The position numbers and the translations under genes are program-made. This document shows positions 9,901 to 17,252 of a DNA stretch of 64,000 bases, piece after piece (the stretch's first letter is position 1; every line of letters starts with the position of its first letter). Origin of the DNA: Paludibacteraceae bacterium (GTDB lineage: Bacteria > Bacteroidota > Bacteroidia > Bacteroidales > Paludibacteraceae). The stretch is taken from positions 1 to 64,000 of the forward strand of contig JAFSMP010000026.1 in NCBI GenBank assembly GCA_017447875.1, read 5' to 3'. The notes under the pieces were generated by a model, which saw nothing but the letters and a program-made list of their open reading frames with translations, did no database searches and was not told the origin of the DNA.

Positions 9901-12900
9901 CGATCTTCTTGTTTTGGATATTCTGGCGACTGATCGCCTTCTCGCCATAATACGGCACCGGCATACCAAATTGCAGCTGGTTGCAGGAGACAGAGATAGG
10001 ACTATGATAGGTGATACAGTAGGTGGAGTTGTAATAAACTTCCTTGTCCTCGTAGGTATTAAGATAGTTTCTCAAGGGAGCTTCGGTCAGGTCCACCGTC
10101 TCACCGGTCTTGCCTTCGGCATAGAGGGTCGCGTAACCGCGCGCGGTCGCCTGCGTGATCTTATATTTAATAGGGAAGAGATCGACATAGAACTCACCGG
10201 TGTTGACATCCGGATAGATGATGATGCGTTTCTTGTAGTACTCCGTGCGGGTAATACCCACCGAATCCGATCCGTCCTGAGTAATCACATCGTGACGCAG
10301 GTTGACGAGGACGCTGTCGCGCAGGAGGTCGTCGTTATAGTGCACGATCTGGGAGATATTATCGCCCTCCAGTTCCAGAACCATCTTGAGGTCGTCACCG
10401 AGGTTGTTCTTACTCAGACCGAAGCCGAGCGGTTTGTCCGCCTGGATACGACCACCGGCGAGACGACCGATGATACGCACTTTGGTCTGGTCGTAGATAC
10501 GCACTCCGGACTGACGTTGATCCAGGCTGAGGAGACTATCCTCGCGCTGCGTCGTTTCGTTGAACATACGAATATAGCCGTCTCCGGCAAAGACGTGACC
10601 ATCTTTGTATGCCTGCAGGGTGAAGGGAGTACCCGACGGAACACGGAACTCGAAGTTACCGGCAGCATCGGTCTTATAATAGGCAGTACCGCTCTTGACG
10701 GGGATACCGTTCAGCAGGAACTGTACATCGCGCACCGGCACGGTACTGTTCTCAAAGAGTACGCGCCCCGACAAGGGTACAGAAGATATATTGGCAAAAT
10801 TGACACCCTCGCGTACGCAGTCGTTCAAACCGAGGGTAACCGAAGCCGTGGAAGACGAGGTGTTATTGTACTTGAACTGCGCCGACATACTGGTAGGCTG
10901 AATCGAATAAGCGTAACCCTCGCCGTAGATGAGGCTGTCGAGGAGGTAGTATCCGTTCTCGTCGGTAGTGACGGTCTGTACCGTCTTGCCCGTGCTGGTA
11001 CGAGAAGCGGTCACCGTGATACCCGGGCAGGCAGAACCGTCTTCGTAGCGAACGTATCCGCTGACCTTGCCGTACGGACTACGCGAACCGACCGTGACTG
11101 CTTCCTGGGATTTGATATTACCGTTACACTCGTAGGTCATCGTCAGTCGATAATTCCATTCGGGGGAGATGAACGGGTTAGCGGTACGGTCTTTGTACCA
11201 GTTATTCTCGTAGTTCTCCTCCAATACCGTCCAAGCCGTATCTTTGTCAGCAGGACGGGTCTCGATCTTGTACAAGCCTACATTGCCGTCCGTCGTTTCC
11301 CAGCGCAGCAGGACACCATCGGAGTACTCCTGTTTGGAGGCTGTGAAAGCATTGAGGTTCGCCGCCTCGGTGAAATAGACAACCGAATCTTTCTCGCGTG
11401 CCGGCAATACGGATTTGACGCCATAATTGATGCTGTCATTATGGACTATTACGCCCGTGGTATCTATATATACTTCGTACGCGTAATGTACACACGGGGA
11501 AGAAACCACATCGGTGTAACGTACACACGGCAGAATCTTATAATACGTAGTATCGTTCGGATGATACTTCACCTCGTCAATGGCAGCCTGTACCGAGTCG
11601 TGCGGAATCTCCAAAAGGATAGTATCGTTCAGTTCGGTCAGGATCTTACGAATCATGAATCGCTGTTTGGGATCCAGATAGTGGCGGCTATATCCCGGCG
11701 TGTCCTCCGTACGAACCTTGTTAAAATTCATGTTCTGGAGATACAGCGTGAGTGTCACCTTATGACTACTCTCGAAATCATTCGCCAGACGATAGGTTAG
11801 GTGTTTACCCGTGAAGGGCCAAGGGCTATATATGTGTTTTTCGGGGTCGAAAGTGGTGCTTGCCACAAAATCGTGACCTTCCCATCCCCATTGCGCAGAG
11901 GAAGCACGGTGAATACGGTAGTAAATCCGATAACTCTTCTCAACCGGGTTCCACCAAGACGCCTCTACCGTATCCAGATAAGTATAAGTCTGCTGGTCGG
12001 TAGTCTTATCCGTTGCCAGCGAGTCGTATGCCATAGGGACAAGACCAATCGTTACGGCATCCGAGAAATCCGCATTGTACGCACGCTGGATCTCAAACAT
12101 ATCGTTCTCCATCAGTTCCTTCTCGACTGGATGATAGATCTTCCACGTCAACTGCTTGTTGCGGTAATCGATATACCATTTACCGGAAGGTTCATGTTGC
12201 GTCTTGATAGCAGAAACCGCAAAATCATGAATCTTATGGTAAGCGGGAATATTAATCGTATTGGAGTTAAGTACCAGCTTTTGCGTATTGTCCTGTGACC
12301 GCTGGATCTCCATGGATATATAGAAACTGCGGAGGACATCGTCACTATTCACGAAGAGCATGTCAGCTCTCTCGGTACAAGGGATAGGATCTCCTGTACC
12401 ATTTAACCAATATCTGTACGGCTGCTGTACAGAAACGTAGGGGATCGCAATCTTACCGTATCCCGCTACTCCGTTTTCGTTTAAGACATACAAGAACGGA
12501 TTTTGCAATTGCGGTGCGGGATCGGGGGCACCTCCGGTGATTTTCGCCAATGTGCGTTCCTGGGTTCCTCGTGCCTGGTCGGACACCGATCCTCCCTCAC
12601 GACGATAAAGCACCGTGTTGCCCACAAAATACGTCTGGTCTGCGTAGGCAGCGGGTTCAATATAGTCGAACTCCAGATAGGTCAGCCAGTCCTCAGTACC
12701 CTGGCGTTTGAGATAGAACTCGTGCCATTGACCGTCCGCGGATACGTGTACAGGCTCACCATCGTAGGTATTGGTCACGATGATAGCATCCGACAACACC
12801 TTCAGCTTCACCCAACCTCGGTCGTTGGGGTTATCTCCTCCGTCTCCGCGAGGCTGGTTGTGCCCGTGGTTGTCCGCCTCGTAGATCAGGAAGGTCGAGT

Positions 12901-13177
12901 AGTCGCCTACCCCATCCAAGTGGGTCCAGCATCGGGAACCTTGCGTGACGTTGCCCTCATCCGCAATAGCCCAGAAATTTCGGCTCGATCCACAAGCGAA
13001 AATAAGAATTTTGTAATGCACTTTCCCGTTACCGACTGAGTAAGCCGAATACTGGGTTCCACCCCACTCTTCACGGAAATACCAATCTCCGTGGCTGGCG
13101 TTTGTTGCCAGAAGATCCACCGCCGGGATGCTTGCCAGCATCAGCACAGCTATGAAATAAAAAATTGCTTTTTTCAT
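3941..13177 (-). CDS. Giant secreted LamG-domain surface protein
   Basis: A 3078-residue exported protein. A signal peptide spans about 1-25. Two carboxypeptidase-regulatory-like beta-sandwich domains lie at about 702-760 (KVSGYVRYEDG, TDENGYYLLDSL) and 800-870 (SGRVLFENS, TDAAGNFEFRVPSG). Two LamG or concanavalin-like domains lie at about 2030-2200 and 2230-2390 (KSFTVDMMVRPQDP, MWHHIALTINRTFNNVAVYVD), separated by an ELVAYYPMDEGKGETLTDKA stretch. A BACON/Ig-like domain at about 2530-2630 has the motif MPDWLSVDAPSG. The C-terminal tail (KIIENNHVVIIRNNEKYDVT, GKKL) resembles those of two other exported proteins in the window. Such architecture suits glycan or host-surface binding outside the cell, probably exported by type IX secretion; this is inference. 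The gene lies between the nucleotidyltransferase-like lipoprotein and the FISUMP-type gene in one operon. Confidence 0.9.
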   Translation of the reverse strand: MKKAIFYFIAVLMLASIPAVDLLATNASHGDWYFREEWGGTQYSAYSVGNGKVHYKILIFACGSSRNFWAIADEGNVTQGSRCWTHLDGVGDYSTFLIYEADNHGHNQPRGDGGDNPNDRGWVKLKVLSDAIIVTNTYDGEPVHVSADGQWHEFYLKRQGTEDWLTYLEFDYIEPAAYADQTYFVGNTVLYRREGGSVSDQARGTQERTLAKITGGAPDPAPQLQNPFLYVLNENGVAGYGKIAIPYVSVQQPYRYWLNGTGDPIPCTERADMLFVNSDDVLRSFYISMEIQRSQDNTQKLVLNSNTINIPAYHKIHDFAVSAIKTQHEPSGKWYIDYRNKQLTWKIYHPVEKELMENDMFEIQRAYNADFSDAVTIGLVPMAYDSLATDKTTDQQTYTYLDTVEASWWNPVEKSYRIYYRIHRASSAQWGWEGHDFVASTTFDPEKHIYSPWPFTGKHLTYRLANDFESSHKVTLTLYLQNMNFNKVRTEDTPGYSRHYLDPKQRFMIRKILTELNDTILLEIPHDSVQAAIDEVKYHPNDTTYYKILPCVRYTDVVSSPCVHYAYEVYIDTTGVIVHNDSINYGVKSVLPAREKDSVVYFTEAANLNAFTASKQEYSDGVLLRWETTDGNVGLYKIETRPADKDTAWTVLEENYENNWYKDRTANPFISPEWNYRLTMTYECNGNIKSQEAVTVGSRSPYGKVSGYVRYEDGSACPGITVTASRTSTGKTVQTVTTDENGYYLLDSLIYGEGYAYSIQPTSMSAQFKYNNTSSSTASVTLGLNDCVREGVNFANISSVPLSGRVLFENSTVPVRDVQFLLNGIPVKSGTAYYKTDAAGNFEFRVPSGTPFTLQAYKDGHVFAGDGYIRMFNETTQREDSLLSLDQRQSGVRIYDQTKVRIIGRLAGGRIQADKPLGFGLSKNNLGDDLKMVLELEGDNISQIVHYNDDLLRDSVLVNLRHDVITQDGSDSVGITRTEYYKKRIIIYPDVNTGEFYVDLFPIKYKITQATARGYATLYAEGKTGETVDLTEAPLRNYLNTYEDKEVYYNSTYCITYHSPISVSCNQLQFGMPVPYYGEKAISRQNIQNKKIEVPVVEKQEDGTYKYLFGAPVFNSETYQFSVTAHEDYYYNNDPSSARHEEVRLQGGTLKVYNGLHDAKDTEIQTHELDTMGQALITLPVDYVSFVKTGEDALRVLDLSVEYQGAYIESQALRAYVTGDKLKGKDFTASTHGEIVLLDVLRDPPGSGSSAYVDAGTSYSYTCNTEFKLTLGLNVALKYSAGTNIYMGAFAGVGGGAWTGMPTQAKTGNTLSLPLTGSYMYKHNATYTFTTSDRITTAGDPFSVGSDADVYIGATQNVLFGMMDAVQPLDSLTYVTLSAQTANGTMRTIAEGRDANGQKYYLVIGTELGATSYINSTFAYTQSYIENNLMPQIAHQRDALLLTGDSATVAAIVASTHKPAYWSKVAPEDEHFGLNGYYVQIKPDDKLYDDEVDSYNRLYVDWFKLLAKNEREKIEALRGTNSEQVGTWSVGGATTVTHTENFNSSSMVYNFLTYPGLNFNKGDFMTKNSTLYEAGEKINWKNLIDAATTQEATRGNDPVKIEGQTVAASWSFEFTPIVNIDWNMSPEYKTKGHTKAAGFTLKVDDFSYEHLNVSVYRVVDKNSVYNDATSGTRGFTDADNDHLYGSYVYFLNAGATRCPWEGPDSTRFYTPKVPLSAGSLKLENPKLDIDVHERSNVPIDQPAVFNIHMANEGEVDYGNGNNVLKFELKVQRGTNPKGARILIDGLPLTEEAREFALTRGSIITKRVEVYAGEGYDFENITLSLTSTCSMSELARCTFSAHFMPVACPVNITAPHDNWIMNTLSPQDSTGWYLPVVIDGFDVNYKNFDHIEFQYKLATHSDDGWVNLCSYYADDSLYNAASGNKAMINGGRIENIRFYGERDPMEQQYDLRAVAFCRHGSGFITRASAVMRGTKDTRVPRVFGDAEPANSILGVGDNLKLRFNEPIAGNYLDEDNNFQIVGYTNETGITTGISLHFTDTENSYAESKVARSISDKSFTVDMMVRPQDPEAAYTFFNYDTKGRRPFSFGKSADNRLFAQLGDGTIYSDTLPEKMLAFTRVAVVYDRENGLVRFYAGTKEVTDTLIKPFAKAMDYSGSAPITIGKGFAGNMKEVRLWTKALAPDEISQTYMTRLTGYERELVAYYPMDEGKGETLTDKANGATLYAHQTNWEYQQGISLRVKGQQQVKLADELLSRSNKQDETLMFWFKSPSQSGTIFSAGRMSETQGTEIALHNGALVLRNYANEWKIDGEYADNMWHHIALTINRTFNNVAVYVDDKQRLSFSAERMGEVSGEMYIGGNGFDGNIDEFIIFEQALPQALMETYGTTSPRGDEMGLMAYLPFVEMKENDNGILEQVFSINDQRVFRTSEGDVVEKVQPLIVSVSDSSSVTDLGDRTLSAPVQDIGQLTKMNFDWSFNNDELMINLNMLDREINKQTIYITVRDVEDLNGNPMASPVTWTTFVDRNAVKWAKKEITAKAIYGKDESVTRTIRVVNYSGKRHQYTVESMPDWLSVDAPSGAIEPTDEITLTLTFDANIAVGLYSDVIYLTDEDGLSEPLRIEFNIEAIPPYDGVDKGKYPLNMSVCAQVMLDQSVYDTDPNDIVYALYRNECVGKENVTFDDITNTSKAFITVYGNDDMNRQPVRFQLWQASTGKVFDLTASRNILFEHGYVYGCDDGKPIILMTSGSEMQHIAIEKGWNWISLNLDLTKTGGSMAACMTANDPWVANDKIKNTNSCLFSDYDAATGYFVGTLETLHFSQTYMVLSAAGNTIRIAGEKLPEDSMKISVSGNGKWNPMPCLFDQTTPLTEALAGYYDNATQGDLIKAHDRFATFSANNRWEGNLTALRPGEGYLFRRMAPGTVTIPFYRQSPSKAPRRAQDNSSHPSVFSNPKAATNMTVIAMINDGMSATASLNDVNDVLKVYVGDELAAVATPLTIDEETYYFLTIQSDKTGTLRFEMDGENYVPENGAIMYSTDSHAGSLKAPIMLRPADETGVYKIIENNHVVIIRNNEKYDVTGKKL

Positions 13178-13225
13178 ACTATATTTATTTTGGATTGTGG
13201 TTACTATTCATGCTTTATTTCATCA

Positions 13226-14548
13226 TCAGTTCCAAACGGCTGTATATTTGCTCAACCGGCTGTCTGCTTTAGCCATGGCGTTGAGTAAGATAACCGCGTT
13301 GCCGAACTGCTCAGCGGCGCGTACTTGTGCCGCCTTGGCGCTATCGTTGATGACATCGTCCGAACTCATTTGGATCAGCAGATACCATAATTGGCACATA
13401 TCGGCTTTGTCCTCTTCGTCTATCTCATACCATTGGTCTTGTCCGGACTCTTGTTCCAGACGGGTCCATGTAGCGGTTACCTCATCCGCCGTGACCGTCT
13501 TTCCTGCAAGTGCAGTCTGCACAACGGGCGCAAAGAGAGCCGCCTCATTGACCACCACGGTATTGCATTTTTGTGCGTCCAGATAGGCATATACTTTGCC
13601 TGCATAGGCGTTATAGTCCTCCGTATCAAGCGTATCGGAGAGGGTTAGGAAATAACGGCCGAGGATGCCATATTTCTTGTACAAGCTATAGGTAAGCGTC
13701 ATATTACCATCATGGAATCCGCTGCTGACACTGTACGCTATACCGCTTGCTCCGAGGGCATCGCATTCGGACAGATGTTTGTAAATACCGGCCTCAGTGA
13801 CAGGTTCAATAGTGAAGTTAAACCGTGCTGCAAAACGCACCGCTCTGAGCAGGCTGGACGGGTTCTGCGGGTACACCAGATCCGGGTTAATAAAGGAGCG
13901 GATGATGCCTTCGCGTAAATCGTGCAAACCTCCGTGGTAGTCCAGCAGGTCGCCGGTGACATAGTCGTAATAGATGGCGTTGATAGTCAGATCCCGCGAG
14001 TAAGAGTCCTCCAGCAGGGACTTGCTGAAGATGCCTTCGTACTGCGACTCGGGAATACGGGGTTTGCCACGCAGGTACTCATAGATAGAGCGCATCGTGC
14101 CCATATCGGTACAATCGTCGCCATGCCATGCCTGCGCTACAATAAAGCCACTCGGTGCGGTAAAGATCGTGGTGTTCGGCACTATCTCTACCAGCTGATC
14201 GGGTGTAGCATCGGTCGTAAAATCCACATCGTTAGGCACTTTTCCCATAATCGCATCGCGTACAGAGCCGCCGTTCACATAGGCCGCGTAGCCGGCATTG
14301 ACCACGTAGTCCATGTCACCGGCCGCATCAGCCGGCATCGCAAAGGCTTTTTGGTCGAACAGATTAGCCGGAATACGTAACTCGGCATAGCCGACTTTCT
14401 CCACTTCAGGATAGTTGGCATCAATGAGCCGGTTTATCTCCGTAGAGAAAAACCCCTGCGGCTGCTCCGGTACGTTCTGCTGCTTCTTACAGGACACGCA
14501 GAATGTGACACAGAACAGTGCAATGATCCAATAAAAATTGCGTTTCAT
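13226..14548 (-). CDS. Lipoprotein with tRNA-nucleotidyltransferase (CCA/PolyA polymerase) fold
   Basis: A 440-residue protein with a lipoprotein signal (lipobox VSC, Cys20) followed by a class II nucleotidyltransferase head. Visible motifs: GGSVRD (93-98), the metal-binding D-x-D as NDVDFTTDA (DVD at 107-109), SRDLTINAI (184-192), DYHGGLHDLREGIIR (203-217) and LRAVRFAARF (234-243). The motif that selects CTP/ATP in CCA-adding enzymes, normally EDxxR just before LRAVRFA, reads QNPSS. Known family members are cytoplasmic and mature or polyadenylate RNA; this one carries an export signal and lost that motif, so its substrate is unknown and it may be a scaffold or act on an extracytoplasmic nucleotide. 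It lies 32 nt after a 5'-nucleotidase lipoprotein gene, which supports an envelope location. The C-terminal part (about 270-440) is unlike known CCA enzymes. Confidence 0.82.
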   Translation of the reverse strand: MKRNFYWIIALFCVTFCVSCKKQQNVPEQPQGFFSTEINRLIDANYPEVEKVGYAELRIPANLFDQKAFAMPADAAGDMDYVVNAGYAAYVNGGSVRDAIMGKVPNDVDFTTDATPDQLVEIVPNTTIFTAPSGFIVAQAWHGDDCTDMGTMRSIYEYLRGKPRIPESQYEGIFSKSLLEDSYSRDLTINAIYYDYVTGDLLDYHGGLHDLREGIIRSFINPDLVYPQNPSSLLRAVRFAARFNFTIEPVTEAGIYKHLSECDALGASGIAYSVSSGFHDGNMTLTYSLYKKYGILGRYFLTLSDTLDTEDYNAYAGKVYAYLDAQKCNTVVVNEAALFAPVVQTALAGKTVTADEVTATWTRLEQESGQDQWYEIDEEDKADMCQLWYLLIQMSSDDVINDSAKAAQVRAAEQFGNAVILLNAMAKADSRLSKYTAVWN

Positions 14549-14580
14549 TGTTTTTATGATTTATTGTTGTTTTGATATAA

Positions 14581-16137
14581 TTATTCAACGATGGTGATCA
14601 GCCCGGCGGGTTGGCGGTATGCATCGGGGATGACGCCATGGAGTGTATGCTCCATATAATCCGCCAAGACATCATAGCACATTTTCGTCGGTTCATTGAG
14701 CAAGGGGCAATCCTTGAGCGTGCCATAGAAACCGCCGGTAGCATAGTAATCCGAAGTACCGATTGTATAGATACCGTCTGCGGTTATGGGTACGAAAGTG
14801 CTGCTTTGCTCGTCATAGACCATGACATCGGAGACGGAGTGGTCCGAAGCGTGGAGCGTGAACTTCAGTCCCGACAGCTGCGGGAAATCACCATCCAACT
14901 GCGGATAAGAAGCCGTGCAGGCCTCGAGCATATTCTGTATCTGCAGACCTGTTGCCTCAATCAGACAAACGGCATTATCATAGGGCACGACGGAGATGGC
15001 ATCGGCATAGGTCACATCGCCGGCTTTGAGGCCGTTACGCACGCCACCGGCATTCGTCAGACCGATTTGAGCTTGTACATCGTGACGGAACGACTCGACT
15101 ACCAGATTTCCAAGCGATGTCTCTTGTTTGCGGATGAGCCATTGACCTGTCTCGTCCGTAATAGGCATGTCGAAATCGAGACGGGCTATCTTGTGCTCCG
15201 TGATGCCGTTAAGCAAGGTATGGATACTATCGGTCACGGCAGACACACGTGCGTTGGTGTAGATGATATCCTTGGTCGGAATAAGGGAGGTATGGAAATG
15301 ACCTGCCGTATCGATAAGCAGATGACCTACATTCGCAAACTGCGTACCGGTCTGAGTGACAGGTACATAGACACCGTCGAGGTTCTTGACCGAATCGCAA
15401 GGGATCACCGAATGGGTATGTCCGTCAAGTACGACATTGATACCGCGCGTAGCGGCTATCATCTCATGGGAGCCGCAGCCTTCATACGCCTTTTCCCCTA
15501 AATGCGACAGAGCGACCACATAGTCCGCTCCTTCGCGGCGGGCTTTATCCACCGACTGTTGCACAAGGCTGTACAAATCCTCCGCACGCAGGTCATAGAG
15601 TTGATTACCGTCCCTGTCATAGAACGAATACGATTCCGCTTTCATCGTCTCAGTGGTCAAAACACCGACGAAAGCAATCCGCTTGTTTCCGTATTGTTTG
15701 ATGATATACGGGGCGTACATCGGCGCCGCACTGCCGTATTCATACAGGTTGGCACACGCCACAGGCGAACCGATAATCGGCAACAGCTCCAGCTGACGCG
15801 GCATACCATAATCGAACTCATGGTTACCTAATGCCACCGCATCATAATGCATCTCGCTCATGATATCTACGATGTAACCACCACTCGAGATGGCTCCGGC
15901 AAGTGATCCTTGCAGGAAATCACCACTGCTGACCAAGCCCACATACGCTGTGTCGGCTGCTACAATCGCATCCGCCAAACCGCGCATCTTGGTATAACCG
16001 TCGATCGCGCAATGCACATCGTTCTCATAGAGGATGACAATGCTCTTCGGCGTGTTAACGACCGGTTCCTTGTTCCCGTTGTTCCGGCAAGCAACCAAAG
16101 CCAGAACCGGCAGCAGATAGATAAAAAGTTTTTTCAT
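14581..16137 (-). CDS. 5'-nucleotidase / 2',3'-cyclic phosphodiesterase lipoprotein
   Basis: A 518-residue UshA-like metallophosphoesterase that hydrolyses extracytoplasmic nucleotides to nucleosides and phosphate. The lipobox LVAC puts the lipidated Cys at 17. Metal-binding motifs of the calcineurin-like domain are intact: ENDVH (38-42), SGDFLQG (71-77), GNHEFDYG (104-111), SHLG (211-214) and GHTH (239-242). The C-terminal half holds the nucleotide-binding domain with TNAGGVRNGLKAGDVTYADA. I chose ATG 16137 because it directly precedes the signal sequence. It is the first gene of a minus-strand operon, with a promoter at 16174-16205. It may feed the purine nucleoside phosphorylase encoded at 29318-30031. 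Confidence 0.9.
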   Translation of the reverse strand: MKKLFIYLLPVLALVACRNNGNKEPVVNTPKSIVILYENDVHCAIDGYTKMRGLADAIVAADTAYVGLVSSGDFLQGSLAGAISSGGYIVDIMSEMHYDAVALGNHEFDYGMPRQLELLPIIGSPVACANLYEYGSAAPMYAPYIIKQYGNKRIAFVGVLTTETMKAESYSFYDRDGNQLYDLRAEDLYSLVQQSVDKARREGADYVVALSHLGEKAYEGCGSHEMIAATRGINVVLDGHTHSVIPCDSVKNLDGVYVPVTQTGTQFANVGHLLIDTAGHFHTSLIPTKDIIYTNARVSAVTDSIHTLLNGITEHKIARLDFDMPITDETGQWLIRKQETSLGNLVVESFRHDVQAQIGLTNAGGVRNGLKAGDVTYADAISVVPYDNAVCLIEATGLQIQNMLEACTASYPQLDGDFPQLSGLKFTLHASDHSVSDVMVYDEQSSTFVPITADGIYTIGTSDYYATGGFYGTLKDCPLLNEPTKMCYDVLADYMEHTLHGVIPDAYRQPAGLITIVE

Positions 16138-16173
16138 TCTATGATTTGTTAAGCGATACAATCTATGCGAGTG

Positions 16174-16205
16174 CAAAGATACATAAATAAAAGCACGTAC
16201 GCAAT
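16174..16205 (-). promoter_or_regulatory. Promoter of the nucleotidase-giant protein-dcuB operon
   Basis: The minus strand has -7 TATCTTTG (16174-16181) and -33 ATTG (16202-16205), spacer 20 nt. It is the only good promoter seen for the seven-gene group ending at the terminator at 541-578. Confidence 0.7.
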
Positions 16206-16219
16206 ACGCGAGTGATAAA

Positions 16220-16271
16220 ATTTACGAATTGTCATAAAAAATTTACGAATTGTTACATAAATTTATGAAGT
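16220..16271. promoter_or_regulatory. Phased direct repeats upstream of the nucleotidase promoter
   Basis: ATTTACGAATTGT occurs at 16220-16232 and 16241-16253, and a weaker copy ATTTATGAAGT at 16261-16271. Spacing is 21 and 20 bp, two helical turns, beginning 15 bp upstream of the -33 box. This suits an activator binding in tandem on one DNA face; the regulator is unknown. Confidence 0.5.
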
Positions 16272-16283
16272 AACCTATAGAGG

Positions 16284-16304
16284 GTGTCAATTTTTACACA
16301 TTTT
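16284..16304. promoter_or_regulatory. GTGTCAATTTTTACAC element, copy 1
   Basis: This near-palindrome followed by ATTTT is identical over 21 bp to 21450-21470. Both copies lie in divergent intergenic regions that serve exported-protein genes. Candidate operator. The rest of this 390-base gap, outside the promoters and repeats, shows no gene. Confidence 0.5.
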
Positions 16305-16467
16305 GAATGTCAAGCGAACCCACCGGCATACCTGCGGAAGGCAATCGTCTTACATTTTTGTGACTTTTCCAACATTTGACGCTGAAGAGAAACACGACGC
16401 AAAGCAAATGAAGAAAAAAAAGATTTCCTAAAAAAAAGATTCCCTCGATAACAAAAATGCAGATTTA

Positions 16468-16499
16468 TTTGCATATTTGACAAAAAAGCAGTACCTTTG
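16468..16499 (+). promoter_or_regulatory. Promoter of the ArsG-like gene
   Basis: -33 TTTG (16468-16471) and -7 TACCTTTG (16492-16499) with a 20-nt spacer beginning CATATTTGA. The leader contains TTGAGAAAAGGAAG (16508-16521), identical to that of the SulP gene. Confidence 0.8.
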
Positions 16500-16529
16500 T
16501 GGCCGATTTGAGAAAAGGAAGGACAGAGG

Positions 16530-17252
16530 ATGCAGATATTGACGGCATTATTATTGGGATTGTTGACGATCTTGGACCCGTGTACGCTGATGACGAGTAT
16601 CACGGCAATCGGGTATATCGATAAGGAGATCAATAACAAACGGCTCGTGCTGACGAACGGGTTGATGTTCGTGTCGGGTAAGTTAGCGACGTACGTGTTG
16701 CTGAGTGTGCCGTTTCTGATGGGTGCACAGACCGAAGGGATTCAGCACGTGTTAGGGCATTACGGTGAACCGATACTGGCAGGGTTTATGTTGGTGTGCG
16801 GTGCGGTGTTACTGTTTTCTGGGCACCATCATCATGAGCACGACCACGGAATCAGCAAATGGTTGAAAGAGACAGACAGCAAGGAGAGTTGGTTGTGGTC
16901 GTTTATCTTGGGTATTTTCTTTGCGATCGCGTTCTGTCCGCATAGGCTGGTGTATTTCCTGACAATGATCGATATCACGCTGACGCTGCCGAGCAGTTGG
17001 AACTGGTTGATGCCGGTTGTGTTCGGTTTGGGTACGGGTGTACCTATCATGCTGATTGCGTGGCTGGTAAGTTACAGTGCGGTGAGCATCGGTAACTTAA
17101 CAAGCAAGATGGCGACCTTCGAAAAATGGTTCCGACATATATGCGCAGCGCTGTTCCTGATACTCGGCGTGTATCTGACCGTTCATTGTATCATCGAGGC
17201 GCACGAACACGATCATTGTTGTCATCATGAGCACACCGAACTTTCGTTTTAA
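16530..17252 (+). CDS. ArsG/CcdA-like membrane protein with His-rich segments
   Basis: A 240-residue inner-membrane protein with six or seven hydrophobic segments. It resembles the cytochrome-c-biogenesis/DsbD transmembrane family, in particular the Bacteroidota proteins annotated as ArsG-type permeases: LLLGLLTILDPCTLMTSITA near the N-terminus corresponds to the family's SPCPLATN segment, and IAFCPHRLVY to the second conserved FCP motif. The single Cys of each motif (DPC, FCP) is kept. A cytoplasmic or periplasmic loop at about 98-106 carries HHHHEHDH and the C-terminus carries HEHDHCCHHEH, suggesting metal binding. Transport of a metal, an arsenical or reducing equivalents is possible; the substrate cannot be read from sequence. 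The 3' end overlaps trmN6 by 26 bases. Confidence 0.75.
   Translation: MQILTALLLGLLTILDPCTLMTSITAIGYIDKEINNKRLVLTNGLMFVSGKLATYVLLSVPFLMGAQTEGIQHVLGHYGEPILAGFMLVCGAVLLFSGHHHHEHDHGISKWLKETDSKESWLWSFILGIFFAIAFCPHRLVYFLTMIDITLTLPSSWNWLMPVVFGLGTGVPIMLIAWLVSYSAVSIGNLTSKMATFEKWFRHICAALFLILGVYLTVHCIIEAHEHDHCCHHEHTELSF

Noticed and set aside
9677-11800. Open frame of 707 codons on the plus strand
   Set aside because: It lies antisense to the giant surface protein gene; no signal, motif or promoter supports it.
16310-16639. Minus-strand frame across the ArsG-like promoter
   Set aside because: It covers a well-formed promoter and the start of the plus-strand gene; composition is AT-rich and no family fits.
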